Assembly: GCA_945946715.1 (NCBI GenBank)
Contig: CAMEWU010000005.1
Coordinates: 1 to 25,051 of the forward strand
Reading direction: 5' to 3'
DNA from: an uncultured Clostridium sp.
GTDB taxonomy: Bacteria; Bacillota; Clostridia; Lachnospirales; Lachnospiraceae
Length of the DNA: 25,051 nucleotides
Under the pieces are notes generated by a model. That model was not told the DNA's origin, searched no databases, and saw only the letters and a list, made by a program, of their open reading frames with translations. Made by a program: the position numbers and the translations under genes. Shown here one piece after another: positions 1-6,818 of the stretch; positions within the stretch are counted from its first letter, which is position 1; each line of letters starts with the position of its first letter.

Positions 1-1
1 G

Positions 2-832
2 AAGAATCCTCATAATAATCAAAAGAAAATAGCCGTAATCAATGATATTTCCGGTTTCGGACGTTGCTCTATTACAGTTGCATTGCCAATTATTTCTCAT
101 ATGAAATTACAATGTTGTCCTTTACCAACGTCTATCTTTTCTAATCATACAGGATATGAACATTATTTTTTTGATGATTATACCCAGAAAATGCGGGAAT
201 ATATTGAAAATTGGAAGCTGTTAGGGTTGGAATTTGAAGGTATTGCTACCGGTTTTCTTGGTTCAAAGGAACAGATTGAGATTGTGGAAGAATTTATTCG
301 CGAATTTCGTACAGAACGAACAAAAGTAATTATTGATCCGGTTATGGGAGATAATGGGGTACTTTATCCTACCTACACAGAAGAAATGAGAAGGGAAATG
401 AGAAAATTAGTATCTTATGCAGATATTTTGACACCTAATCTGACAGAATGCTGTTTCCTGACAGATACACCATACCGGGAATCCGGTTGGAGCCGGAAAG
501 AATTATTTGAAATGGCAGAGAAATTAAGTGGTGTAGGAGCAGATAAAATTGTAATTTCGGGAATTTTCATGGGTGAATATCTGGGAAATGTAGTATATGA
601 AACTAATGGAACAAAAAAAATTATACGTAGCAAACGAATTGCACAGGAACGAGCAGGTACTGGTGATATCTTTTCTTCGATTATAGCAGCGGATTGTGTG
701 AATCAAGTGGATTTTACAGAATCTGTGAAAAAGGCTGTAAAATTTATAAAGGATTGCATGGTCATCACCAGTAAGCGGGAAATTCCTTCAGAAGATGGCG
801 TTTGTTTTGAAGAAATTCTATATCGATTATAA
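2..832 (+). CDS. Pyridoxal/pyridoxamine kinase, PdxY-like (5' end cut by window)
   Basis: Probably phosphorylates pyridoxal, pyridoxamine or pyridoxine with ATP in the cytoplasm (vitamin B6 salvage to PLP). The reading frame is open from base 2. A TTG at 83 is only an internal codon, because the conserved N-terminal stretch AVINDISGFGRCS lies upstream of it, so the true start is just outside the window. Visible ribokinase-fold features are the early NDISGFGR segment, SNHTGYEH (the substrate-site region of PdxY-type kinases), VIIDPVMGDNG, LTPNLTE, and the C-terminal RAGTGDIF motif, whose Asp is the usual catalytic base. About 276 residues are present, close to the full family length. The N-terminal substrate loop differs from E. 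coli PdxY, so substrate preference is inferred. ThiD-like HMP kinase is a less likely alternative. No terminator is seen before the next promoter. Confidence 0.88.
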   Translation, partial: KNPHNNQKKIAVINDISGFGRCSITVALPIISHMKLQCCPLPTSIFSNHTGYEHYFFDDYTQKMREYIENWKLLGLEFEGIATGFLGSKEQIEIVEEFIREFRTERTKVIIDPVMGDNGVLYPTYTEEMRREMRKLVSYADILTPNLTECCFLTDTPYRESGWSRKELFEMAEKLSGVGADKIVISGIFMGEYLGNVVYETNGTKKIIRSKRIAQERAGTGDIFSSIIAADCVNQVDFTESVKKAVKFIKDCMVITSKREIPSEDGVCFEEILYRL

Positions 833-858
833 CAGATGGAAAGAAATGGAAAAAAATG

Positions 859-887
859 TTGCACAAACATTGTCAATATGTTACAAT
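859..887 (+). promoter_or_regulatory. Sigma-A promoter of the transglutaminase-like gene
   Basis: TTGCAC (859-864), a 17-bp spacer, then TACAAT (882-887). This is a good housekeeping promoter about 60 bases before the chosen start at 947. The -10 element is embedded in the WalR-like repeat described next. Confidence 0.7.
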
Positions 888-895
888 TCTGTTAC
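879..895 (+). promoter_or_regulatory. WalR (YycF) box-like direct repeat
   Basis: TGTTAC-AATTC-TGTTAC is an exact match to the published WalR consensus TGTWAH-N5-TGTWAH: two hexamers 11 bp apart. It overlaps the -10 element of the promoter at 859-887 and extends to the expected transcription start. WalRK controls cell-wall genes in Firmicutes, and the downstream gene encodes an exported protein, so function and motif agree. From the overlap with -10 I infer repression by WalR rather than activation. Confidence 0.55.
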
Positions 896-946
896 GCGTC
901 ATTAAGAGTGTATTAATACGTGAAGAATAATAGGTGGCATAGAAGT

Positions 947-1855
947 ATGAAGATTTCATTTCGAACTCAAATAGCAACCGGTGTCTTGTTGACTGTTACC
1001 GGCGTTTTAGTAGGAATTTCTACTTATGTAGATACGCATAGAGTGCTGGCAGTTGAGGGAGTGATTCCGGTTGAAATGAATCAATCTCTGACAACAGTAG
1101 AAGAGGATATGGTAGCAAGAGCAGAAGCACAGGAAGTAGCGACTGTAATTGATAGAATTGATAATGTTTCACTGGCTAGTTACTATGAAATTCAAGAAGC
1201 TCGTTCATTATATGACCATGCATCCAATGATGCCAGAATGTATATTGATGAGCAACAGCTGGTTGAAGCAGAACAGACATATGCTGAATTGGAACAAGAG
1301 AGGGAACTATTATTTGCTGAAGCACAGGAATCAGGAGATTTAAATGGTATGTTAGATTATGCACCTTGCAATGTGCAGTATTCAGAGGATGACTATTTGA
1401 ATACGCTGGTGCAGGAACTGATTCAGAAAGCTGCAACAGATGATATGAGCCGTAGCCAGCAGTTAAGAGCTTGTTATTGTTATATGGTAGAACATTACGA
1501 TTATGCATATAATTATAATTACAGTTATGGAAATGCTCCTAAATCAGTTGCATGGGCAACTGCCTTATTGAGAGATGGTTATGGGGCCTGTAACAACTGG
1601 TCATCCGCATTTATGTATGTTGCCAGAGCATTAGGTTATGACTGCGATTTGTGTTATGGTAGTACGGCTTCTTCCCGTGGAGGTAGTGTAGAACATTATT
1701 GGACTGTCATTTCTATGGGAGAAGGAGAATATATCTTTGATCCTCAAGTTGAACGGGATATGACAAGGCGTTCCGGTGTTGTAGGATATAAGCGTTTTGG
1801 TATCACAGGTTCTGTAGCGGATGCAAAATATTACTTTCTTAAGATTGTGAACTAA
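947..1855 (+). CDS. Exported transglutaminase-like domain protein
   Basis: Probable cell-surface protein of 302 residues. I chose ATG 947, not GTG 920, because AGGTGG lies 9 bases before it and the protein then begins with a short basic stretch and a hydrophobic segment (about residues 10-26), typical of a signal peptide or membrane anchor. Residues about 62-125 form a helical module of the kind common in Firmicute surface proteins (VIDRID...EARSLYD...LVEAEQTYAELE). The C-terminal part is a transglutaminase-like (papain-fold) domain with a complete apparent triad: Cys215 in YGACNNWS, His250 in EHYW, and Asp265 in YIFDPQ. Family members can be proteases, cross-linking enzymes or inactive scaffolds, so the reaction is not known. 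The WalR-like site in its promoter supports a cell-envelope role. A hairpin terminator follows. Confidence 0.85.
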   Translation: MKISFRTQIATGVLLTVTGVLVGISTYVDTHRVLAVEGVIPVEMNQSLTTVEEDMVARAEAQEVATVIDRIDNVSLASYYEIQEARSLYDHASNDARMYIDEQQLVEAEQTYAELEQERELLFAEAQESGDLNGMLDYAPCNVQYSEDDYLNTLVQELIQKAATDDMSRSQQLRACYCYMVEHYDYAYNYNYSYGNAPKSVAWATALLRDGYGACNNWSSAFMYVARALGYDCDLCYGSTASSRGGSVEHYWTVISMGEGEYIFDPQVERDMTRRSGVVGYKRFGITGSVADAKYYFLKIVN

Positions 1856-1873
1856 TAGGAAATAGTATATGAT
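1845..1873 (+). promoter_or_regulatory. Possible promoter of the WYL regulator
   Basis: TTGTGA (1845-1850), 17 bp, TATGAT (1868-1873). It overlaps the last codons of the transglutaminase gene. The transcription start would fall about base 1880, inside the inverted repeat at 1877-1898, which could therefore act as an operator as well as a terminator. Confidence 0.4.
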
Positions 1874-1876
1874 TAG

Positions 1877-1907
1877 GATGGAATGTAACAATTCCATCTT
1901 TCTTTTA
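1877..1907 (+). terminator. Rho-independent terminator (possible operator)
   Basis: GATGGAAT, a 6-base loop, ATTCCATC, then a T-rich tail (TTCTTTTAT). The 8-bp perfect stem closes the transglutaminase transcript. It also sits just downstream of a possible promoter for the WYL regulator. Confidence 0.7.
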
Positions 1908-1921
1908 TATGGAGGACAAAA

Positions 1922-2920
1922 ATGGCAAATCATGAAAAAGAGATAAGTGTTGCAGAACGCCAAATCTATATTTTATCATTATTATCTCAGAATCCATTTG
2001 GATATACTGCAGATGAAATAGTAGAAAAACTGAAAAAGTGGGATGTAGTCCTGACGAAGCGAACAATTAACCGAGATATTGATGAGTTATCTATGAGTTA
2101 TGCAATTGAAGAGGAAGAAAGAAATGGGAAAACGTATTTTCTGGCACGGAAGTTCAGTATGTCAAATGTTGATCTTACCATGCGGGACTTAATGGCCATT
2201 TCGTTCATGCAGCAGTTGGTCCAACAGTATGATCATACAATCATGGGAGCGGCAGCAGAAGAAATGCTTCGCAAAATTGTGGCAAATACCGGAAATTTAA
2301 ATCAAAAGCATCTGGCAGAACTGGAACAATCCATACGGATTATTGACCGAAATGAGTGGAAGAATCAGGATGTAAATCCGGAAATAGAACAATTGATTAC
2401 TGCGGCTATAGAAAAGCAATACAAGATTGAAATTCAATATCACAGTTGGAATTCGGATGAAACAACTACAAGGGTCATCCATCCTTACTGTATAACGTTA
2501 ATCGATCAATATCTTTGTGTAGAGGGATATTGTGAATTGCGAAAGGAACTGCGTACCTTCCGATTATCACGAATTCATAAAGTAACGGTATTAAAAGATT
2601 CCTTTGAAATTCCTAAAGAATATCAAAAACAGGAATCAGAGAATAAATTCATTTATCTGGGAGGAAAATATACAGAGCTGTTAGTTATCCAGTTTGATGC
2701 AGAAACCGGGCGATATGTAAAAGAATATGAAGCACACCGGGCAGATCGTTTGACAGAAAATGAAGAAGGAGTTTTATTCGAAAAGCAGACAGCAGTTACA
2801 TCCGAAGTGGTCCGATGGATTTTGAAATTTGGTGCAGGAGCTAAGGTATTACAGCCCCAGTCATTAGTCCGACAAATGCGGCTAGAGGCAGAAAGAATGA
2901 AGGAATTATATAGTATTTAA
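1922..2920 (+). CDS. WYL-domain transcriptional regulator (YafY-type)
   Basis: Cytoplasmic DNA-binding regulator of 332 residues, preceded by GGAGGA. Residues about 9-75 are a DeoR/HTH_11-like winged helix (ERQIYILSLLSQNPFGYTADEI, then TKRTINRDIDEL as the recognition helix). Residues about 155-230 are a WYL domain, followed by a C-terminal WCX-like region. The eponymous Trp-Tyr-Leu is altered: the strand reads DQYLCVEGYCE, with Gln in place of Trp. The conserved downstream RTFRLSRI arginines, used by WYL domains to bind nucleic acid or nucleotide ligands, are kept. WYL regulators respond to DNA damage, small ligands or ssDNA; the ligand here is unknown. The gene ends at a two-way terminator facing the tRNA gene. 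Confidence 0.9.
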   Translation: MANHEKEISVAERQIYILSLLSQNPFGYTADEIVEKLKKWDVVLTKRTINRDIDELSMSYAIEEEERNGKTYFLARKFSMSNVDLTMRDLMAISFMQQLVQQYDHTIMGAAAEEMLRKIVANTGNLNQKHLAELEQSIRIIDRNEWKNQDVNPEIEQLITAAIEKQYKIEIQYHSWNSDETTTRVIHPYCITLIDQYLCVEGYCELRKELRTFRLSRIHKVTVLKDSFEIPKEYQKQESENKFIYLGGKYTELLVIQFDAETGRYVKEYEAHRADRLTENEEGVLFEKQTAVTSEVVRWILKFGAGAKVLQPQSLVRQMRLEAERMKELYSI

Positions 2921-2956
2921 AAAGAAAAAAGACTTGTGAAATTCACAAGTCTTTTA
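2921..2956. terminator. Bidirectional terminator between WYL gene and tRNA-Gln
   Basis: Stem GACTTGTG (2931-2938) with CACAAGTC (2944-2951) around a 5-base loop. An A-rich run precedes it and a short T run follows, so it has a T-tract on both strands. It serves the plus-strand WYL gene and the minus-strand tRNA; the T-tract is better on the tRNA strand. Confidence 0.85.
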
Positions 2957-3028
2957 CTGGGATAGCAGGATTCGAACCTACAGATGCTGGAATCAGAATC
3001 CAGTGCCTTACCATTTGGCGATATCCCA
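2957..3028 (-). tRNA. tRNA-Gln, anticodon CUG
   Basis: The minus strand folds into a 72-nt cloverleaf. The acceptor is TGGGATA with TATCCCA (weak U1-A72 pair and G73 discriminator, typical of glutamine tRNA). The D-loop contains AAATGGTAAGGC. The anticodon stem is CTGGA/TCCAG around the loop TTCTGAT, giving anticodon CTG, which reads CAG. The T-arm is GTAGG-TTCGAAT-CCTGC. The 3' CCA is not encoded and must be added after transcription. The gene stands alone, with its own promoter on the right and a terminator on the left. Confidence 0.95.
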
Positions 3029-3046
3029 TCACTCACAACAATGGCT

Positions 3047-3075
3047 ATTATACATGATGAGTTAAAATAATGCAA
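3047..3075 (-). promoter_or_regulatory. Promoter of tRNA-Gln
   Basis: Read on the minus strand: TTGCAT (3075-3070), 17 bp, TATAAT (3052-3047), with TG directly before the -10. It lies about 20 bases upstream of the mature tRNA 5' end, a normal arrangement for a stand-alone tRNA gene. Confidence 0.8.
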
Positions 3076-3167
3076 GCTATTTTTAAAAAAAATTCGGAGT
3101 TTTTTGTTAAGCTATTAAAACAGTAATAAATAAAAATATTAAGAATCTTTAAAGTTTGAAAATTAAA

Positions 3168-3196
3168 ATGACAAATATAACGCTTTCCTGTATAAT
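3168..3196 (+). promoter_or_regulatory. Promoter of the 137-aa protein / thioesterase transcript
   Basis: ATGACA (3168-3173), 17 bp, TATAAT (3191-3196). The region just upstream (about 3080-3167) is very A/T-rich with A-tracts and could act as an UP element. I see no gene in the interval between this promoter and the tRNA promoter. AGGAGG precedes the start codon of the next gene. Confidence 0.75.
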
Positions 3197-3223
3197 AGTA
3201 CAGATGTAAAGGAGGAACTACAC

Positions 3224-3637
3224 ATGAGCAGATTGATTTATATTATTCCCTGGGCTATTTGTGATACAGAGAATCTGTATGTAAAACGGATAGAGCAAAA
3301 AGAAAATCTGTTGCCAAAGGCAAAGGATGAATATGATGACTGGACTGTTCAGATGGTTGTTCCCAGTCCGGATCGACGCAGTAAGGATGTTTATATCGTA
3401 TTAGATGTGTATCGGGGATATGATTTTAAGAGAAGGGACCGGGAGGTTTCCATTATAGATGTAACAAATTCAGTGTCACGTCTTCAGGAGCTTGGGTATG
3501 AAGTGGCAGATGAAACGGATCGGACATTTATCCGCCAGAAGATTTTAAAGTGGGATAAGCCGGTAAAAAGAACGGCGGCAAAGAGCAAAACCACAAAAAC
3601 TGTAGTAAGAAGCAGAAAGAAACAGAAACAAGAATAA
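3224..3637 (+). CDS. Small basic-tailed protein of unknown function
   Basis: I do not recognise this 137-residue protein. It has a strong AGGAGG 8 bases before the ATG and its own good promoter. It starts with a short hydrophobic stretch (LIYIIPWAIC) that looks like a buried strand, not a membrane anchor. The middle is a mixed alpha/beta region (MVVPSPDRRSKDVYIVLDVYRGYDFKRRDREV), and the C-terminal 25 or so residues are rich in Lys, Arg and Thr, suggesting contact with nucleic acid or another polyanion. It lacks a signal peptide and any enzyme motif I can name. The next gene starts 16 bases after its stop, so it is probably co-transcribed with the acyl-ACP thioesterase. Confidence 0.8.
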   Translation: MSRLIYIIPWAICDTENLYVKRIEQKENLLPKAKDEYDDWTVQMVVPSPDRRSKDVYIVLDVYRGYDFKRRDREVSIIDVTNSVSRLQELGYEVADETDRTFIRQKILKWDKPVKRTAAKSKTTKTVVRSRKKQKQE

Positions 3638-3653
3638 ACTAGGAGTGGTAAGA

Positions 3654-4364
3654 ATGTATGAAATATCCGTACGGGTACGGTTTAGTGATATTGGGAAAAA
3701 TAATAAGCTTCGGCTATATGAACTACCCAAGTATTTCCAGGATTCCAGTATTGAGCATTCGGAGTCTTTGGAAGTAGGAATTCCTTATTTAGTACCAAGA
3801 AATCTGGCCTGGCTTTTGACTTCCTGGCAGATTGAAATTTATCGTTTGCCGGAATATGATGAAAAATTGACGATTCAGACATGGCCTTTTGATTTTAAAG
3901 GGGCATTTGGATATCGAAACTATGTGATGCGGGCAGAAGATGGAACAGTATTGGTAAAAGCATATGCAATTTGGCTGCATACAGATATAGTAGAAATGAA
4001 ACCGGTTAAAACGTCGGAAGAAGAAGTAGAACGATATGGATTTGAACCAAAACTGGATATGGAATATTTGCCTAGAAAGATTCAACTGCCCAATGATATG
4101 CAGGAGGTAGAACGTATAAAAGTACAACGTCATTATGCAGATATGTATCAACACTTAAATAATGCACTATATGTAGATATCGCCTCTGACTATATACCGG
4201 AGCAAAAGGATGTTCAGCAGCTTCGAGTCGATTATCGAAAACAAATGAAAGTTGGAGATATTATGGTAATAAAACGGGGCTGGGAAGGCAATCATTGTTA
4301 TGTTGCTTTTTATGATGAAACTGACGAAATGCATGTAAGTACAGAATTTATGTTGAAAGAATAG
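3654..4364 (+). CDS. Acyl-ACP thioesterase (FatA/FatB-like)
   Basis: Likely hydrolyses fatty acyl-ACP to release free fatty acid in the cytoplasm. The 236-residue protein shows the double hot-dog layout of bacterial acyl-ACP thioesterases. The N-terminal half has RFSDIGKNNKLRLYELPKYFQD and NLAWLLTSWQIEIYR. The segment WPFDFKGAFGYRNYVM is followed by a second hot-dog with YADMYQHLNNALYVD, which carries the Asp/His/Asn cluster expected at the active site. ATG 3654 is preferred to GTG 3645 because AGGAG at 3641 is well spaced for it and GTG would overlap that site. Chain-length preference cannot be read. Neighbouring genes suggest a general housekeeping transcript, with no fatty-acid operon visible. 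Confidence 0.88.
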   Translation: MYEISVRVRFSDIGKNNKLRLYELPKYFQDSSIEHSESLEVGIPYLVPRNLAWLLTSWQIEIYRLPEYDEKLTIQTWPFDFKGAFGYRNYVMRAEDGTVLVKAYAIWLHTDIVEMKPVKTSEEEVERYGFEPKLDMEYLPRKIQLPNDMQEVERIKVQRHYADMYQHLNNALYVDIASDYIPEQKDVQQLRVDYRKQMKVGDIMVIKRGWEGNHCYVAFYDETDEMHVSTEFMLKE

Positions 4365-4422
4365 AGGAATAGAAACCATTAAAATAATGGCATAAAATCT
4401 GAGTGCCAGGAAGGGAATTAGA

Positions 4423-5259
4423 ATGATTGAAGTAGGAAAATGGCAGACCTTGAAGTTGCTTCGAAATAAAGAATTCGGTGTATATCTGGGAGAAGACGAA
4501 AGAAGCGAAGAGTCCGTATTGTTGCCTAGAAAGCAGGTGCCTCAAGATTTGAAGATAGGAGATGAATTGACGGTATTTATTTATCGGGATTCACAGGACA
4601 GAAAAATAGCAACGCTTAACAGACCTAAACTAACAGTGGGACAAATTGGTAAACTAAAGGTAGTTAGTGTAGGTGGAATCGGAGCATTTATGGATTGTGG
4701 ACTGGAACGGGATGTATTATTACCTTTTAAGGAACAGACCACAAAAGTAGCGGTTGGAAAAGAATACCTGGTCTATATGTATGTTGATAAAAGCGAACGA
4801 CTATGTGTAACCATGCGGTTATATTCTCATTTGAAGAAGGACCCGCCTTATGAAAAAAATGACTTCTTTAGAGGCGTGGTTTATGAATATAAAGAGCATA
4901 TGGGAGCTTTTGTTGCAGTTGATGACCAGTATTCCGGATTAATTCCAAAGAACGAACTTTATCAGTCAGTACATGTAGGTGATGAGATAGAAGGACGAGT
5001 ATTAAATATTCGGGAAGATGGAAAGATGGATTTAAGTATTCGTCGGCCGGCTTACTTACAAATGGACGTGGATAGTGACATAATTATGAGACGGATAGAA
5101 CAGTCAGATGGAATCCTGCCGTTTACAGATAAAGCTTCACCGGAACGGATTAAACAGGAATTCGGTATGAGTAAAAATGAATTTAAACGTGCAGTAGGCA
5201 GATTACTAAAAGAAGAAAAAATAGAAATTACAGAGAATTCGATTTGTATGAAAAAGTAA
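4423..5259 (+). CDS. cvfB: CvfB/YitL-like S1 RNA-binding protein
   Basis: Predicted cytoplasmic RNA-binding protein of 278 residues. It has three consecutive S1/OB-like segments (about 5-60, 70-130 and 145-208; the third, FFRGVVYEYKEHMGAFV...DGKMDLSIRRP, is the most typical S1 repeat). A C-terminal winged helix (about 215-275) contains IKQEFGMSKNEFKRAVGRLLKE. This order matches CvfB, known in staphylococci for virulence-factor expression and RNA binding. AGGAAGGG lies 7 bases before the ATG. It is 58 bases from the thioesterase gene, with no convincing terminator between them. The RidA gene starts 44 bases downstream, so these genes may share a transcript. Confidence 0.88.
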   Translation: MIEVGKWQTLKLLRNKEFGVYLGEDERSEESVLLPRKQVPQDLKIGDELTVFIYRDSQDRKIATLNRPKLTVGQIGKLKVVSVGGIGAFMDCGLERDVLLPFKEQTTKVAVGKEYLVYMYVDKSERLCVTMRLYSHLKKDPPYEKNDFFRGVVYEYKEHMGAFVAVDDQYSGLIPKNELYQSVHVGDEIEGRVLNIREDGKMDLSIRRPAYLQMDVDSDIIMRRIEQSDGILPFTDKASPERIKQEFGMSKNEFKRAVGRLLKEEKIEITENSICMKK

Positions 5260-5303
5260 ATTTGAGTTCTATGGATTTCAAGAAAGAAATGGAGGATATA
5301 ATT

Positions 5304-5684
5304 ATGAAAAAAGTAATTTCAACGGACAAAGCTCCGGCAGCAATTGGACCATATTCACAAGCGATTGAGGTAAATGGAATGATTTTTACATCAGGAGTAA
5401 TACCAATTGATCCTGCAACCAATACTTTGGTAGAAGGTGATATTACCGTACAGGCAAAGCAGGCGATTGGTAATTTGGCTGCGCTATTACAGGAAGCAGG
5501 AAGTAGTTGTGAAAATGTAATTAAAACCACAGTATTTATTAAAGATATGAATGATTTTGGAAAAGTAAATGAAATTTATGCGGAGTTTTTCCATGGCGAA
5601 TGTCCGGCACGGTCTTGTGTAGAGGTGGCAAGACTTCCGAAGGATGTTTTGATTGAAATAGAGGCCATTGCAGTCAAGTCATAA
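5304..5684 (+). CDS. ridA: RidA family enamine/imine deaminase
   Basis: Hydrolyses reactive 2-aminoacrylate-type enamines/imines made by PLP enzymes, protecting other PLP enzymes; forms a cytoplasmic trimer in the family. The 126-residue protein is standard length. It carries APAAIGPYSQA near the N-terminus, FTSGVIPIDP, and the C-terminal signature CPARSCVEVARLP with Arg103, the substrate-carboxylate-binding arginine, plus Glu120 in VLIEIEAIA. ATG 5304 is chosen because GGAGGA at 5291-5296 precedes it. A TTG at 5244 in the same frame would overlap cvfB and has no ribosome binding site. Confidence 0.95.
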   Translation: MKKVISTDKAPAAIGPYSQAIEVNGMIFTSGVIPIDPATNTLVEGDITVQAKQAIGNLAALLQEAGSSCENVIKTTVFIKDMNDFGKVNEIYAEFFHGECPARSCVEVARLPKDVLIEIEAIAVKS

Positions 5685-5744
5685 CTCTGTATGGTATGAG
5701 TATTGAATGTACAGATAAAAGGAAGTCATTCCAGGGAGGTTTAC

Positions 5745-6749
5745 ATGGAAAAGAAGAAAATGGTTCTGGGAGCCGGTATTCTATTTCTGGCTTTGGTAGT
5801 AATTAATATTGGAGCACAATTCATTGATATTAGTGGGTTGCCTATTTTTATGAATATTTTACTGCCACAGGGATTGATTATTGTGCCGGTAATCATATAT
5901 TTAGTTGTAACAAAGCAGAATTTTTTTGAATTGATTCGGTTTCGTAAAATGAATATTTGGTCTGTTCTTTTATTGATACCTGTAGTATATTTGCTGGAAC
6001 CACTTTTAATATGTATTAATGCATTTAGCATGGCATTTTCAACCAATGTGATTGCAAATACTATGCAGAGTATTTCTGACACTATGCCATATATTGTGGG
6101 GTTATCCCTTATGGCCATATTACCGGCGCTGGTGGAAGAAATTACCTTCCGGGGAGTGTTGTTAAACAGTTTCCACCGGGATAGCAATCCGTGGCCTGCA
6201 ATTATTTTTTCTGCCATTTGTTTTGGATGTATGCATATGAATCTGAATCAGATTACCTACGCATTGGTTCTGGGTATTTTGATGGGTATTGTTTTGGAGG
6301 CAAGTGGCAGTATTCTTTCAACTATGATTATTCATTTTCTCTATAACGGAACTTCTGTTACGTTGCTGTATCTTTTACCAAAGATGCTGAATTGGAGTAA
6401 TCAGGTATTGGAAGAAAGTGGTATGAGCCAGCAGGATATGGATGCAATTATGAATGTTGGAGATGCTGCAGCAGCAGTGGATTCCACTCAGATGCTGCTT
6501 ATGGGCTGTGTTATGCTTATTCCGGCAGTGATTGGGTTGGGATTAGCAGGTGTGCTGATATATCTGATTGCATATTTGAATCATCGACATTATATTTTGA
6601 AAGGTATGTTTACGAAAAAGACATCGGAGCAGAAGGAAGCTATGGCTGCAGATAAAGTAAGAATTATGAATGTATTTTTAGGAATTGCTTTTGCTCTTTG
6701 CCTTGGCTTTGCCATATGGCTTGAAATTCTACAAGGAATGAATGCATAA
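5745..6749 (+). CDS. CPBP-family intramembrane metalloprotease (CAAX protease/Abi-like)
   Basis: Integral membrane protein of 334 residues with about eight hydrophobic segments. The family motifs are all present: EEITFRG (Glu131, Glu132, Arg136), FGCMHMNLNQ (His164), and a late IIHFLYNGTS (His197, Asn201). This supports an active glutamate/His metalloprotease of the CPBP (PF02517) family. Substrate is unknown: bacterial members process or protect against peptides, or act in signalling, and prenylated CAAX substrates are not expected. ATG 5745 follows AGGGAGG; an upstream TTG in frame has no ribosome binding site. The C-terminal region after residue 250 adds two more hydrophobic segments joined by a charged loop. 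The transcript ends at the two-way terminator shared with pyrG. Confidence 0.88.
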   Translation: MEKKKMVLGAGILFLALVVINIGAQFIDISGLPIFMNILLPQGLIIVPVIIYLVVTKQNFFELIRFRKMNIWSVLLLIPVVYLLEPLLICINAFSMAFSTNVIANTMQSISDTMPYIVGLSLMAILPALVEEITFRGVLLNSFHRDSNPWPAIIFSAICFGCMHMNLNQITYALVLGILMGIVLEASGSILSTMIIHFLYNGTSVTLLYLLPKMLNWSNQVLEESGMSQQDMDAIMNVGDAAAAVDSTQMLLMGCVMLIPAVIGLGLAGVLIYLIAYLNHRHYILKGMFTKKTSEQKEAMAADKVRIMNVFLGIAFALCLGFAIWLEILQGMNA

Positions 6750-6766
6750 TTCATATGGAAAAGGAT

Positions 6767-6814
6767 AAAAAAGAATGGTATCTATGTAGGATAAGATACC
6801 ATTCTTTTTGTTTT
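6767..6814. terminator. Bidirectional terminator between protease gene and pyrG
   Basis: A 12-bp stem, AAGAATGGTATC (6771-6782) with GATACCATTCTT (6795-6806), and a 12-base loop. T-tract TTTTTGTTTT follows on the plus strand and a run of A precedes, giving T on the minus strand. It serves both converging genes. Confidence 0.9.
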
Positions 6815-6818
6815 ATCA

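Noticed and set aside
3177..3190. Possible catabolite-responsive element around AACGCTTTCC between -35 and -10
   Set aside because: Only one half matches; about four mismatches to the cre consensus.
4373..4391. CCATT/AATGG hairpin between the thioesterase and cvfB genes
   Set aside because: Short weak stem, AT-rich loop and no T-tract; not called a terminator.
5244..5303. Upstream extension of ridA to a TTG at 5244
   Set aside because: It overlaps the end of cvfB, has no ribosome binding site, and the homologous RidA start with GGAGGA is at 5304.
5741..6217. 158-codon open frame antisense to the CPBP protease gene
   Set aside because: It lies wholly inside a well-supported gene, has no ribosome binding site and resembles a reverse-strand shadow.
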